NCBI RefSeq assembly: GCF_033115175.1
Contig: NC_084838.1
Span: 68,912,468 to 68,976,467, forward strand
Length of the DNA: 64,000 nucleotides
DNA from: Lepus europaeus
Lineage: Eukaryota > Chordata > Mammalia > Lagomorpha > Leporidae
Direction: 5' to 3'
A model generated the notes under the pieces. It was not told where the DNA came from. It made no database searches and saw only the letters and a program-made list of their open reading frames with translations. Below are positions 31,318-43,560 of the stretch, piece by piece. The position numbers and the translations under genes were made by a program. Positions within the stretch are counted from its first letter, which is position 1; each line of letters begins with the position of its first letter.

Positions 31318-32120
31318 AGAGGCAAAAGGATCACATAAACAAGACTAGTGTCTGCTAATACTAACTAATAGATTTAAAAAGGAGATAACAATCCAACATG
31401 GGAAGCGGGATACACAGCAGACTCATAGAATGGCAGATGTCCTAAATAGCAATCTGGCCTCAGAATCAGCCCTTAAGGCATTCGGATCTGGCTAAAAAGC
31501 CCATGAGAGTATTTCAGGCATGGAAAGCCAAGGCACTCTGGCAAAAAAAAATGACTTAAAAGAAATATCTCTGTGAGTGAGATCCCAGCCGAAGGACGAG
31601 CCATCAAAGAAGGAGGTACCTTTCTCTGAAGGGAGGAGAGAACTTCCACTTTGACTATGGCCTTGTCTAAATAAGATCAGAGCTGGCGAACTCAAAAGGC
31701 TTCCATAGCCTTGGCAACTCATGACAAGAGCCTCAGGTGATTACTGACACCATAAACAAGAATGTCAATTGTTAAATCAACAACAGGAGTCACTGTGCAC
31801 TTACTCCCCGTGTAGGATCTCTGTCCTTAATGTGTTGTACTATGTGAATTAACAGTATAACTAGTACTCAAACAGTACTTTACACTTTGTGTTTCTGTGT
31901 GGGTGCAATCTGTTGAAATCTTTACTTAGTATATACTAAATAGATCTTCTGTATATAAAGATAATTGAAAATGAATCTTGATGTGAATGGAATAAGAGAG
32001 GAAGCAGGAGATGGGAGAGTTGCGGGTGGGAGGGAGGTTATGGGGGGAAAAAGCCACTGTAATCCAAAAACTGTACTTTGGAAATTTATATTTATTAAAT
32101 AAAAGTTAAAAAAATTTAAA
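31318..32120 (+). mobile_element. 5'-truncated L1 (3' UTR)
   Basis: Sense-strand L1 3' UTR from aaaaggatcacataaacaag to the taaataaaagtt end and A-rich tail. The G-rich tract lies at about 31988-32046. The potential short frame starting atggcagatgtcc at 31431 stops after about 20 codons. Confidence 0.88.
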
Positions 32121-32303
32121 AAATAGTAATTTCCCTTTTATAGTTATACCAATTTTTATCAAAGAAAGACCAATTTGTAAAATGAATTTAGCTTTAGGTT
32201 TACATGAGTCTGGAAAGGTAAGAAAATGATTTACTTCATTAATGCAATGAGCCCCATCCCCTAGTAGCCTTTGATGCAGATTTTATCAGGTCCCATTATT
32301 ATT

Positions 32304-32640
32304 ATTTTTTAAAAGATTTATTTATTTATTTGAAAGGTAGAGTTACATAGAGGCAGAGATAGAGAAAGGGAGAGGTTGGTCTTCCATCGCTCCTCAGATG
32401 GCCACAATGGCCAGAGCTGCACCAGTCCAAACCAGGAGCCAGGTGCCTTCTCCAGGTTTCCCACTCAAGGGCAGGTGCCCAAGGACTAGAGCCCTCCTCC
32501 ACTGCCTTCCCAGACCACAGCAGAGAGCTGGATCTGAAGTGGAGCAGCCGGGACTCAAACCAGCACCCGCCAGCACTCAAACCCAGCACCAGCTGCCAGC
32601 ACTGCAGGTGGCATCTCCACCCACTATGTCACAGCACTGG
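32304..32640 (-). mobile_element. CSINE (older form)
   Basis: Starts attttttaaaagatttattt, ends ccactatgtcacagcactgg. Antisense, with a short duplicated piece (ccagcaccc / cagcactcaaaccc) near 32560-32590. Confidence 0.9.
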
Positions 32641-32654
32641 ACCCCCTAGAATTA

Positions 32655-33195
32655 TTCTTTGGCCTGAAATTCTCCTGTAAAGATGAACTCATTAACTTCA
32701 CAGAGTGACACAATTGTCCCTATGGTTAACACTGCTGACGTTTCAATGCTAGCTTCTGCTCGGAAGCTTTTGCAAGGACTGGCTGTGTGGTGCTTTGGTT
32801 TGCAGACCTTGAAATTCACTTATCACCCCCATAGCTAACATCCTGGTGTTAGACTTTAGTTGAAATGACTTTTGGGAACTTTAAGCCCTGTTCAAAACAA
32901 AGTTATCTCCAATCTGCACTTAGAGCTTTCCCATTTCCACCTTTCCCATTCCAAAAGAATAGAAATCCAAGGAAGGCCACATAAACTGGTCACACACTAC
33001 TCACTCTCAGTACTGAATTATAAGAATCATTGCCTTTACTCTCTTGGGAGTCTGGCAATTAAGCATTAACTGCCTTGCTTCCGGCTTTGTGCTTTGCAAT
33101 AAATACCTAATATTTTTTTTTGCAACCAACCTAGGGTCAATGATTTTGTGCCAGTCAAGTGGGCCCTGTTTTGGGGATCTATAAAAACTCCTCTT
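32655..33195 (+). mobile_element. ERV LTR, family X copy 2
   Basis: Matches the split element at 10880-11650, with the gtgctttgcaataaatacc polyadenylation region at about 33090-33110, and gagtctggcaattaag upstream. Not precisely bounded. Confidence 0.5.
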
Positions 33196-33205
33196 TCTAC
33201 TTTTT

Positions 33206-33235
33206 AAAAAAATTTATTTTTTGGACAGGCAGAGT

Positions 33236-33281
<46 letters not shown>

Positions 33282-33568
33282 TCTTCCTTTTCCGTTGGTT
33301 CACTCCCAAAATGGCTGCTACCGCTGGTGTGCTGCGGCTGGCGCTCTGCGCCGATCCGAAGCCAGGATCCAGGTGCTTCTCCTGGTCTCCCAAGTGGGTG
33401 CAGGGCCCAAGGACCTGGGCCATCCTCCACTGCCTTCCCAGGCCACAGCAGAGAGCTGGACTGGAAGAGGAGCAACCAGGACAGAATCCGGCGCTCCAAC
33501 TGGAACTAGAACCTGGGTGCCGGCGCTGCAGGTGGAGGATTAGCCAAGTGAGCCATGGCACCGGCCCC
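33206..33568 (-). mobile_element. CSINE (GC-rich young form)
   Basis: Antisense, with an expanded (ga)n run at about 33241-33277, ending gccatggcaccggcc. Flanks cctctttctactttt (33190-33204) and cctccttctactttt (33569-33583) differ at one base and form the target duplication. Confidence 0.93.
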
Positions 33569-33583
33569 CCTCCTTCTACTTTT

Positions 33584-34215
33584 AGGACTGTTTAATATCA
33601 ACAGTAATCTCAGATGTAGGAAACTATCAAAGTTAGGAAAGCAGACCATGGTAGATATATATCAAATATGTGATACATGTATATTAATTTTTATATATTA
33701 TTATATGTAAGTTTTTTAGCCCTTAATACTTAATCTTTGAAATTCCAGGCCTACTTAAAAGTGATTTTTTTTTTTTTTACTTACAGTAAGTCCGGAAACA
33801 ATTAAAACCAGGAGTTATATATATATATATATATAGTTTAAATTATGACAGCTTTCAATTTCATCCTGTTATGAAGAGAACATATTTTTACTGAACTTAT
33901 GTAAACAAACACATTGTCTTGAGAACCAAAAAATATTTAGTTTTTGAACTTTGAAAATGTTACAGGAAAACTGGTGAGATGAGTCTGAGTTGGTATCCTA
34001 GTGTGGATGACAATTTATGACACCAGACACACTGGTGAGAAGAAAAGGAATGAACTTTTGTTGTTTGAGTAGGAAACAGAAGCTTGCACAAAAGGGCGAG
34101 TCTGGTAAAAAAGAGACTGAGCCACTGAGGTCTCACAGTCTAGGGGTATTTAACATGCCATCTCCAAAGCGCAAATGCAGTGGTTGTACCTTAGCTATTG
34201 TGACGGCAAGAACTG
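33584..34215. other. unassigned AT-rich sequence
   Basis: No gene or repeat recognised apart from a short (ta)n run at about 33817-33833 and a T-run near 33767-33778. Confidence 0.35.
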
Positions 34216-34227
34216 TCTTCATGGAAT

Positions 34228-34530
34228 ATTTTATTTTTAAAGACTTTATTTATTTATTTGAGAAGTAGAGTTAACAGACAGTGAGTGGGAGAGTCAGGGA
34301 GAAAGGTCTTCCATTCACTGGTTCACTCCCTAGATGGCCGCAACAGCCAGGAGCCAGGAGCTTCATCCGGGTCTCCCACACGGGTGCAGGGGCCCAAGCA
34401 CTTGGGCCATCTTCTACTGCCTTCCAAGGCCATAACAGAGAGCTGGATGGGAAGAGGAGCAGCAGAGACTAGAACTAGGATGCTGGCACCACAGGCGGAG
34501 GATTAACCTACAGTGCCAACAGCATTGGCT
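34228..34530 (-). mobile_element. CSINE (older form)
   Basis: Antisense, tttattttta start, gagaagtagagttaacagac, and ...cagtgccaacagcattgg end. Imperfect duplication ttcatggaat / ttccatggaat flanks it. Confidence 0.88.
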
Positions 34531-34777
34531 TCCATGGAATCTTTTCTAACTTGTTTTTGCCAAAATCTAAATCTTGTCTGTTGGCAAATACTCTCACATC
34601 TGAACTTACATCCTATTTTGATCAGTGTGTATGTGCTGGCAAGGAGCTGCAGTTTGTACGTGCTGGCAAGAAGCTATGAGATGGAGTTAGTCTGACCTGC
34701 TTCTATTTGTAGGCTCACTTGGGAAATAAGTAGAGTGGAAAAAAAAAGCTTTTATTTTTGTTTACAAAATTTTCTTT

Positions 34778-35118
34778 GAGGCTGGTGCTGTGACACAGTG
34801 GGTTAAATTTCCTTCTGCAGTGATAACATCCAATATAGGCACCGGTGCAAGTCCTGGCTTCTCCACTTCAGATCCAACTCTCTGCTAACACACCTGGGAA
34901 AGTAGCCAAGGATGACACAAGTGATTGGGCCCCTTCATTCACATGGGATACCTGGAAGAAGCTCCTGGCTCCTGACTTTGGCCTGGCCCTGTGCTGGCTG
35001 TTGCAGCCATTCGGGGAGTGAACCACCAGATGGAACATCTCTCTTTCTCTCTCTGTCTCTCTCTTCATCTCTCTCTCTCTCTCTGTAACTCTGCCTTTCA
35101 AATAAATAATTTTTTTAA
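34778..35118 (+). mobile_element. CSINE (older form)
   Basis: gaggctggtgctgtgacaca through (ctct)n to ctgcctttcaaataaataat. Confidence 0.9.
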
Positions 35119-35215
35119 ATAGCTGCCTTTACCAAAGTGTTGCAAACCATAGCAATCTCAAAAACAAATTGTTTCTTTTAGGGTATTCTAGAAGACAAAA
35201 AAAATCTGAGGACAT

Positions 35216-35872
35216 GGGCTAGCATTGTGTCATAGCTGGTAAAGTCACCATCTGCAAAGTCAGCATCCCTTGTGGGCACCAGTGCCAGTCCTAGCTGTTC
35301 CACTTTTTCTATTTTTTTTTAAAGATTTATTTATTTATTTGAAAGTCAGAGTTACACAGAGGAGGAGAGGCAGAGAGAGAGAGAGAGAGAGAGAGAGGTC
35401 TTCCATCTGCTAGTTCACTCCCCAATTGGCCACAACGGCTGGAGCTGAGCTGATCTGAAGCCAGGAGCCAGGAACTTCTTCTGGGTCTCCCACATGGGTG
35501 CAGGAGCCCAAGGACTTGGGCCATCTTCTACTGCTTTCCCAGGCCATAGCAGAGAGCTGGATCGGAAGAGGAGCAGCTGGGACTGGAACCAGCACCCATG
35601 TAGGATGCCAGCATTGCAGGTGGCAGCTTTACCCGCTACACCACAGTGCCTGCCCCCTACTCCACTTCTAATCCAGCTACCTGCTAATGCACCTGGGAAA
35701 GTGCACCTGGGAAAGTAGCAGAGGATGGTCCAGGTCCTTGGGCCCCCCCCACACATGGGAGACTGGATGAACCTCCTGGCTCCTGGCTTCAACCTAGCCC
35801 AACCTCCTGCCATTGCAGCTGTTAGGGGAGTGAACCAATGGATGGAAGATCTCTGACTCACTCTCTCTCCCT

Positions 35873-35911
<39 letters not shown>

Positions 35912-35955
35912 GCTCTGCCTTTCAAATAAATAAAATAAATCTTTTTTAAAAAATT
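35216..35955 (+). mobile_element. old CSINE split by an antisense CSINE
   Basis: Outer element: 35216-35306 (gggctagcattgtgtcatag...) and 35657-35955 (ccagctacctgctaatgcac... to caaataaataaaataaatc), with a (ct)n run at 35862-35907. A tandem repeat of cacctgggaaagt at 35690-35716 is visible. Confidence 0.85.
35307..35656 (-). mobile_element. CSINE nested in a CSINE
   Basis: Antisense, tttttttttaaagatttatt start, (ga)n at 35365-35397, end ccacagtgcctgcccc. Flanking ttccactttt and ctccacttct suggest the duplicated target. Confidence 0.9.
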
Positions 35956-36289
35956 TAAGTAGAGCACCACCAATGTGTTAAATAAGACATAGAAGCCGTT
36001 CAGTTTTATTAATTAATTCATCCTTTTGTAGTTAATTCTTGTCTTCTTTGATCTGTTAGTAGTCTCTTTAATCAATCAGTTTATTAGGGTTCTGGAAATT
36101 TTTACTTAGTCTGTTGATATTACAGTTATCAGCAAACTGTATTTAAGAGTATTTGTTAGAATCTTTTCCATAAATCTGATTTTAAATGCTTCTAGAGAAG
36201 AATCAGAACCATGGGTGACAAAAAGTATGGCAGAGTCCTACTTCAGATTTTGATAATAGTGTCATCGGTGTTGACCAGCTTGTCTCAGT

Positions 36290-36932
36290 TCTGTTTCTCA
36301 GAGGTTGCTGGATCGGAGAGGTCCTAGTCTTGCACAAGACAAGAATTTCTCATGGGTCCAAGAGTAGCAGTAAGCAAGGGAGCAAAGCTCAGTGAAGAAA
36401 ATACACCTGACAGCCTAGGTAGGCATCTCAGCAGAGAACTGAGAGCCCATACTGCTTTGGGGTTTTTATAGATACAGCCCCATGGTTTCTCCTCTCCCTG
36501 GGCCCTGTCACCTCCAGCCTCCTTCTGGGATATTGCTGGGTGGAGAGCTAGGTTTTTAGGCATGGAGTTCCATGAAACTCCTCCTGGGACTTTAAGCAGC
36601 GAAGTGTTATTGGACCTAATAGCCCCCCGCACAGGGTGAGGAAGATTCCCCTAATCTGCCCCTGGGGGAGAGCTGGGACCCACCTAACAAGGTTATGGGA
36701 CATGGGCAAGGCTTTTGAGGTGCAAGTCTTGCTCTGCTTACAAGTCACGACTCTACATTTCTTTCTGCCTACAATTGCACAAAAATTCCCACTTATGTTC
36801 CTCAGCCCCTCCCACACCCAGAAACCAATATTTACTTTCCTACCAAACAGTTCCTTTCACTGAGGGAATAATGAACTAGAGTTCCCAGCGACAGGAGTAG
36901 AGCTACTAAAGCAGTTTATTAAAGTACATTCC
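36290..36932 (-). mobile_element. ERV LTR-like sequences
   Basis: On the minus strand, 36860-36925 reads a polyadenylation region (aataaactgctttag), and 36290-36790 has a TATA-like ctataaaaacccc near 36465 with a CpG-poor LTR-like composition. Two LTRs or one rearranged LTR. I cannot fix the ends. Confidence 0.4.
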
Positions 36933-37255
36933 GGGACCGGCGCCGTGGCTCACTTGGTTAATCCTCCACCTGCAGTGCCGACATCTCATATGGGCTCCGG
37001 GTTCTAGTCCCAGTTGCTCCTCTTCCAGTACAGCTCTCTGCTGTGGCCCAGGAAGGCAGTGGAGGATGGCCCAAGTGCTTGGGCCCTGCACCCGCATGGG
37101 AGACCAGGAGGAAGCACCTGGCTCCTGGCTTCGGATCGGTGCAGCGCTGGCCGTAGTGGCCATTAGGGGAGTGAACCAATGGAAGGAAGACTTTTCTCTG
37201 TCTCTCTCTCACTGTCTATGACTCTACCTGTCAAATAAAAATTTAAAAAAAAGAT
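36933..37255 (+). mobile_element. CSINE (GC-rich young form)
   Basis: gggaccggcgccgtggctca through to gactctacctgtcaaataaa. Confidence 0.92.
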
Positions 37256-37620
37256 GCTCTCTTTCTGCTTTTCTCCTACCACCCCCTCATCACTCTGTTA
37301 AACAAATAAATAGATCTTAAAAAAAATTGGAATGTCCATGTTTCATATTGGAGTGCCTGAGTTTGCTACTTGGCTCTGGCTCTGGCTTTAGCTCTTGACT
37401 CCAACCCTGCTAATGTAGACTCTGGGAGGCAGCAGTGGTGGCTCAAGTAATTAGATTCCTGCCACTCCATGTGGGAGTCCTGGATTGAATTCCTTGAGTT
37501 CTTGGCACTCAGCTTCAGCCCAACTCAGTCCTGATCATGTGGGTATTTCAGGGGTAAACTAAGGGATGGAAGCTCTCTCTCCTGTCTTCCCCTTTAATAA
37601 ATAAATATTTTTTAAAATAA
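37256..37620 (+). mobile_element. two old, diverged CSINE fragments
   Basis: 37256-37325 is a CSINE tail (ctctgttaaacaaataaata). 37331-37618 is a 5'-truncated copy (atgtttcatattggagtgcc ... tcccctttaataaataaata). Confidence 0.7.
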
Positions 37621-37679
37621 GGTCACTGATCATGTAGTAGAACCCCCCAAAAAACTGTTCTACCCACCCTGACGTGCAC

Positions 37680-38260
37680 CAAGCCAATCACTGATGCTGG
37701 GTGGTGGAAGAAAGGGTTATGAGAGTATGTTCCCTGGCTATTGTATTCCAGGATCTCATTCCCACATGTAATAAGAATTCAAAGCAGAGACATAAGTAAA
37801 ATTACAATAACGAGAGCAGAATTTATTTAAACAGAGAGAATACTCATTTAGACATGAGTGTGGGCAACCCCATGAGGAGAGATGCTTGCCATGAGGAGAA
37901 TCCACCTATGAGGATTGGATGAGGGAGAGAGCCCCCAAAATCCAATGCTCCCCGTTATTGGGTGGGAGTGACATTTGGGTAGGCTTCAGTGTGTATGATG
38001 TTCTCTGGGAAGATTTTCTTGGTACTTCCACTTGAAGCTCAGTGTACATGTGAAGCTCAGGTGCATGATGGGTAGTGGGTGTGCCCAACCTAGAGCTATG
38101 TTAGATCAGCATGGAAATGGGTGGGATTTGGGTGGTGCATGTCGGGGGTGAGGGGCTTGGGTACTGACAGCCTGGAGCTCCTCTTTCCCCACTAGCTACT
38201 GCCTACATCGAACTCTGCTTTTCTAAGCCGTCAACTCTTAATAAAGACAACAGAGAATAT
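37680..38260 (-). mobile_element. probable ERV LTR
   Basis: The minus strand shows a ctgtttaaataaattctg polyadenylation region near 37825 and a long U3-like stretch. The ends are not defined, so this is a class-level call only. Confidence 0.35.
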
Positions 38261-38350
38261 AAGAGTTTATCCTGACAAAACACAAAACCTTTGCTTCTTT
38301 GGCCAGTTACTAAAAGGTAGAAAGTCTTATTTTTAAAAGAAAAGCCTATA

Positions 38351-38622
38351 GGGACCAGCGTTGTGGCACAGTGAGTTAACCCTTTGCTGGCTTCCTAGTA
38401 CTAATTCTGGCTGCTTCACTTCTAGTCCAGCTCCTTGCTATTGTGCCTGGGAAGGCATTGGAAGATGGGACAGTGCTTGGACCCCTGCACCCATATTTGA
38501 GACCTGGATGGAGTTTCAGGCTCCTGGCTTCAGCTTGGCCCAACTCTAGTTGTTGCAGTCATTTGGGGGTTGAACTAGCAGATGGAAGATTATCTCTCTC
38601 TCTTTCTCTAAATAACTCTGAT
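38351..38622 (+). mobile_element. CSINE (older form)
   Basis: gggaccagcgttgtggcaca ... ctctctctctttctctaaat; the tail is eroded. Confidence 0.85.
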
Positions 38623-38761
38623 GCCTTCTTGAATTTGCCATATACTAATAATTTATGAGAACATATTTATTAATAGAACTAAACATATTGTCTTTTTACA
38701 CTTTACGAAGTCACAAGTGAACTTATATTTAGAAATATTTATCTCTTACACTTAATTCATT

Positions 38762-39076
38762 TTTAAAAAGATTTTTCAAATTTGAGAGGCAGAGACAAAG
38801 AGAAAGACAGAGAGAGAGTGTGTTGTCATCCTCTAGTTAACTCCCCAGATATTTGCAGTGGCTGAGGCTGGGCTGAGGCCAAAGTCAGGAGCTGGGAATT
38901 ATAATCCAGGTCTCCTATGTGGATGGCAGGTACCAAATAACTTGAGCTATCACTGCTGCCTCCCAGAATCTGCAGTGGTGGGATGCTGATGTCAGGAGTC
39001 AAAGCTTGGAATCAACTCCAGATACTCTCATGAAGTTTGAATGTGTCTTAACTGCTAGGTTAAATGCCTCCTCTCT
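38762..39076 (-). mobile_element. CSINE (older form)
   Basis: Antisense, ttttaaaaagatttttcaaa start and ...ttaactgctaggttaaatgc end; diverged. Confidence 0.8.
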
Positions 39077-39154
39077 CAATTTATTTTTAATTAATATATT
39101 TATATTACTTATGAAAACTGAGATATTAGTCATACATGATCATTATTTTAAGTT

Positions 39155-39178
39155 TTTTTTTTTTTTTTTTTTTTTTTA
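39155..39178 (+). repeat. poly-T tract
   Basis: About 23 consecutive T. No clear element attached. Confidence 0.8.
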
Positions 39179-39394
39179 AGAAAAACCTCAAAGGTATAAA
39201 GAGATGCATTACACCTGAAGGGTAGGTGGCCCTATCACTGCTTTCTGGGCAGAGTGCCTGGAAGCAAACAGAGCGCACCTAGAACAAGGGGCCAGACAGG
39301 TAGCAGAAGGATTCTTGAGATCCTAAGCATGTCACAGAAATAGCCGAGATTGCTGATCACCTGAAGGGAGCCACACAAACAGGCATGAGGTACA

Positions 39395-39690
39395 GATAGA
39401 ATGCTGTACTTGTTAAACATGTGGACTCCTTTGGTTCCCATACCAGCTATGCCATTTACCAGCTTCTGTGACCTTGAGCAAGTCATGCAACTTCTGTCCT
39501 TCGACTTCCTCATCCTCAAAAGAGCATCTTTAAAAGAGCAAAAATATCACTTGGAAAATAGTTACTTACATTTCTTTTATATATAGCCTTGTGAATTTTG
39601 AAGAGCATACATCCTCAAAGAGTTGCTAGTTCAGTTAATTAATGAAATAAATTAGATAATGTCTAGCATATAGCAAGTACCATGAAAGGA
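39395..39690 (+). repeat. MIR SINE, interrupted
   Basis: MIR core at about 39440-39520 (ccatttaccagcttctgtga, ccttgagcaagtcatgcaac, cttcctcatcctc) and MIR end at 39650-39690 (agataatgtctagcatatag). A 65-bp segment (39537-39601) that also occurs at 40985-41050 sits between them. Confidence 0.65.
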
Positions 39691-39714
39691 TAAAGTGTTC
39701 TCCTCATTATCTCA

Positions 39715-40075
39715 GCTTTCTGTCTCTATAGAAGTTACGATTCTGCTATCATCCAGCATGTTCCCCTTAGTATGTGGTTTCTTTCACTTAGAATGTTTTC
39801 AAGGTAATATGTTGTAGCAAGTATCAATACTTCATTTTTTACATGGCCAGATAATAGTCTAGTGTGTGTATATACCACAATTATCCTTTCATCTTTTGAT
39901 AGACATTGTTTATACCTTTTGTATCCTGTGAACGGCACTGCTGTGAACAAGCATGTACATGTATTTGTTTGAGTGCCTGTGTTTAATCTTTAGGGGTAGA
40001 CTTGCTGGATAACATAGTCATGCTATGTTTATTTTTTTTTTGAAGAGCTACCATACTGTTTCCACAGCAGGAATG
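39715..40075 (-). mobile_element. ancient L1 3' end (L1M-like)
   Basis: The plus strand shows the old antisense pattern: catgttccccttagtatgtg, gttttcaaggtaatatgttg, tataccaca, ttttgatagacattg, gaacggcactgctgtgaac, taggggtagacttgctggat. Much more diverged than the rabbit-type L1s here. Confidence 0.65.
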
Positions 40076-40457
40076 TGGCTATTGATGGAATACAAAGCCT
40101 GATCATATGCCCTTAACATCTTGAGTGGCCAAGCACCATCTGTTTCAATTTCCCTTTAGCCCGAGTTCCCAGAATTCTTTTATTCTCTTCTGACCCCTAG
40201 GGAGTGAGCTGAAGATTGTGGTTGTTATTTCCCAGCCGGTGCCTGGAGCTGCCCTTTGCTTCCTGGAACATGATATTTCTGACTCCCCTGGGTCACATCC
40301 TGTCCACTCTGTTCTGGAACTTGGCTCTGCTCCTCTATGGAACGTATCACTGCAGACCTAGACCTGTCGTAAACTTCTTCAGGCTCAAAGATTTCTAAAA
40401 GTGTTTTTCGTTGTTAAAATAACAGATTTACAAAAAAGGGTATCTTGGTTCTGTATC
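40076..40457. other. unassigned sequence
   Basis: No repeat recognised. A plus-strand frame at 40216-40398 exists but has no recognisable domain. Confidence 0.3.
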
Positions 40458-40566
40458 AAAAGTAAGTTGGAATCAGGAGCCAGAACAAGTGTTGAACCCA
40501 GACACTCCAAGGTGGGTCATAGCTGTCCTAATTAGTATGTTAACCATTAGGTTAACTGCCTGTCCT
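40458..40566 (-). mobile_element. old CSINE fragment
   Basis: gttgaacccagacactccaa ... gtatgttaaccattaggttaac matches the antisense head half of a CSINE, strongly diverged. Confidence 0.5.
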
Positions 40567-40920
40567 GTGAGAGTTTCTTAAAACGAGATTTTGTATTTTT
40601 AGTATTTGCCGATAAAGCATGGGCTCGTAGTACAACAAAAGTCTCCTGGGCTAATGCACCTCTTTTAAGATAGGAGTAGCCAAAGGGGATGATTCTGTGC
40701 TGGATCCCTAAGTCTCACCCCTGCTTCTCTCTGCCTATCTCCAGCTTATGTGTACATGAGCTGAGTAGCACCTGCAACCCAATCGAGAGGCAAAGGGAAG
40801 ATGGAATTTTCTCACCATGCAAGATGGTGTATGGGTCTGTGTCTTGGGAAGCTACCTTCTCCTCTCTGCTTTGCCATGAATGGTGACTAAAAAAGATAAG
40901 CTTTTGTACTTACTTAGAAA

Positions 40921-41195
40921 TACAGGTGTCCCAAAAGTCTTAGTGAAGTTTTAAGCTTTCCCTCTGAAGTACAAGTGCTAAAAGCTGACAAAAATATCAC
41001 TTGGAAATTAATTACTTGTATTTCTTTTATATGTAGCCTTGTGAATTTTGAATTAATGACTTTGATTTTTTGTTTCAGTCAGGGTTTGCTAATTTCAATC
41101 AGAGGAGATGAAACAAAAAAAAGTTTTTGAATTTTCAAAACCATATCAATTGAAACTAAACCAGTCAAATGTTTTCAAATGATACTTTTGGGAGC
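40921..41195 (+). mobile_element. mariner-like non-autonomous element (possible)
   Basis: Starts TA-caggtgtcccaaaagtct then agtgaagttttaagct, which is like the terminal repeat of mammalian mariner-derived elements next to a TA target. The other terminal repeat is not obvious. The shared 65-bp segment lies within it. Confidence 0.4.
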
Positions 41196-41283
41196 TGTAT
41201 CAGAAATAGAGCAGCCAGGCACCATATGGGATGCCAGCATCACAGGCGGAGGCTTAACCTGCTACATCACAATGCCGGCCCCT
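41196..41283 (-). mobile_element. CSINE 5' fragment
   Basis: agcagccaggcaccatatgg ... gcttaacctgctacatcaca ... ccggcccc. Confidence 0.75.
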
Positions 41284-41374
41284 ACCTCATTCCCTTAGGA
41301 TCTGATCAAAGAATGCCATTCTTCTATGAAATGCTCATTCTAGTTTCCCACTCCTCTTTGAGTAAAAATTAAAT

Positions 41375-42296
41375 CTTCTCATTGACCCTTAAAGCCCTAC
41401 TTAGCATGCCCAGTTACCTCTTTATGCTTACCTCATCTCTCTGTTCCCATCCCCCCCACCCCCCACCCCGCTCAAAATGGACCTCCTGCTATTTTTCAAA
41501 CATCCCAAACGCAGTGTTGCTGTGTGGTCTTTTTGTCAGCTCTTTCCTCAGCCTAGAACATTCTTTATCCTAGATACCTACATGGGTAGCTCCTCATCTC
41601 CTCCAGAAAGTTTGCTTAAATGACATCTTGTCAAAGAGGCTCTTGGTCACATCCTATGTTATCTTTCACCCTTTCATCTCTCTGTATTCTCAGCTTCCCT
41701 TACTTTCTCTAATCTTTCCCACTTCCACAGTATTTATCATGTCCTGATATATTATATATTACTAATTCAGTTACTATGATTACCTTTTTTCCTATCTCCC
41801 ACCCTTCTCTCCTTAGAATATAAGCTCCATGAGGGCTGGCAATTTTAAAACAAGTTTGTTTGTTTGTTTTCATTCCATTTGAAAGGCAGAGAGAGAAAGA
41901 GAAAGAGAGAGATCGGTCTTCCATCGACTGATTCACTCTCCAAATGCCCACAACAGCCAAGCTGGGCCAGGCTTGAAGCCAGGAGTCTGGAACTCAATCC
42001 AGGTTTCCCAGGTTGGTGGCAGGGATCCAAGTCCTTCGAATTATCATCCGCTGCCTCCCAGAGTGCACGTTAGCAGGAAGCCAGACTGGAAGTGCAGTAG
42101 CTGGAGCTTCAGTTAGGCACTCTGATGTGGGATGCTGGGGTCTCAAGCAGCAGCTTAACTGCTATGCTACACGCCCACACTGCAGGATGGCAACTTAGTC
42201 TTTGTCATTCTCTGATGTAATCTAGGTACTTTCAGCAGTGCCTGGCATATAACAGGTACTCATAAAAACATTTTTGGACGAGTGAATTAAATTGCA
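41375..42296 (+). mobile_element. LINE-2 3' end, split by a CSINE
   Basis: 41375-41844 and 42182-42296 together give a typical LINE-2 3' end: cctcatctcctccagaaagt, atctttcaccctttcat, cttagaatataagctccatg agggc, then after the SINE gtgcctggcatataacaggt actcataaa. Protein-coding remnants are not readable. Confidence 0.75.
41845..42181 (-). mobile_element. CSINE (older form)
   Basis: Antisense, (gttt)n start, atttgaaaggcagagagag, end gctatgctacacgcccac. Confidence 0.88.
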
Positions 42297-43546
42297 GGAT
42301 GATGACAAGACAGAGGCCAGATAGAAACTCAGAGCTGGTGACAGAATCAGTGCTCTCAAACACCAGCACCTATTGCCCTAGAGTGTACATCCTGGTTGTT
42401 TAAGTCTACCTATCACTATCAAGCACTTCCTATCTCATTCACCATCCTGGTCTTTTTCCAGCGGTCACAGCATCCGGGGCTTTCCATCTGGCGATGAAAT
42501 GGAATATAGCTAAGTGGACAGGAGCCAGAACTCCAAGCCAATCTGGATTGGAGATGCTACTTCTGCTTTTCCCCAGCTATTCAAAGGTTTCCATTTTCTA
42601 AATGTGCTGCTAGGTGAAAAGTATTTGGCAGGTGCTGCATTAAGCAATCAGGCGGATAATTAACTTCTTGGGTTTCTTACTGTTAAGCCAAGATGGGTAC
42701 ATAAAAGAGAAGTTAAAACTGAAAAATATGCTTTTAAGTCTCAGAAATAAAGATATCCTAAAGTATGAGATGGATTGACTGGTTGTATGCATTGCAAAAA
42801 AACAAAGCCATAGCTGTGAAAATAATACATGTGGTAAGCTACATGTTGTAAAGTGTGGGATGTTTAAAAGTTGTAAAGTTATTGTGGGATTAAAGGAGAT
42901 AGAAGGCAGAGGTGCTTTCTGTGTTTACATGGCTTAGCGAACAGGAAAGCAATTCGTGTTACTAGAAAATATTTCAGAAAATCCTTGACTCATGTATGTA
43001 CTCAGAAAATACTGATTGATATAAGTGTACAGAGAATGCAAGTACAGATTTGTGTAGGTTAAAGTTCAGGCTTCTCAGGGAAGCCACTTAGATGAAACAG
43101 ACCACTATTTTATGTTGACTGGAAAAGCCCAACCATAGCAATTACAGAAAAGTAGAGCTAGACATATTTATTAAAATGCCTATTTGAGTACACATACCTG
43201 TGAGTCTCTTCATTTTGCCTCTTCCACAACTTCCTCTTTCAGTATCTTTTTAAGGGCCAGATTACCCTACTACAGCTTTAAGGCAAATTGAAGGAGAGAA
43301 TTAGTGATACCTGATACAGCCTTTAAAGACTGGAGTATAGATCTTTCTCTCCTAAAAGACCATGATCCTATTGTTTACTGCAATAAAAGAATAACCTTTA
43401 AATAATCTTGTTTTCTGTGGAATTGGTAGAGAATAAAAGCTGAGGCTGCAAACTCAAGACGGAGCATTTATAGGAATTATTGGAGCAAACACATTGTCTA
43501 TGTCATACCCCACTCGACAAACATTTTACAAAAGGGAAAAGCATTT
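42297..43546. other. unassigned, unique-looking sequence
   Basis: No recognisable repeat, coding exon or RNA gene over 1.25 kb. Confidence 0.4.
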
Positions 43547-43560
43547 TCAATAAATTTTTA

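Noticed and set aside
33241..33277. CRISPR-like or regulatory direct repeats
   Set aside because: Simple (ga)n expansion in the SINE pyrimidine tract. There are no spaced repeats of constant length anywhere in the window.
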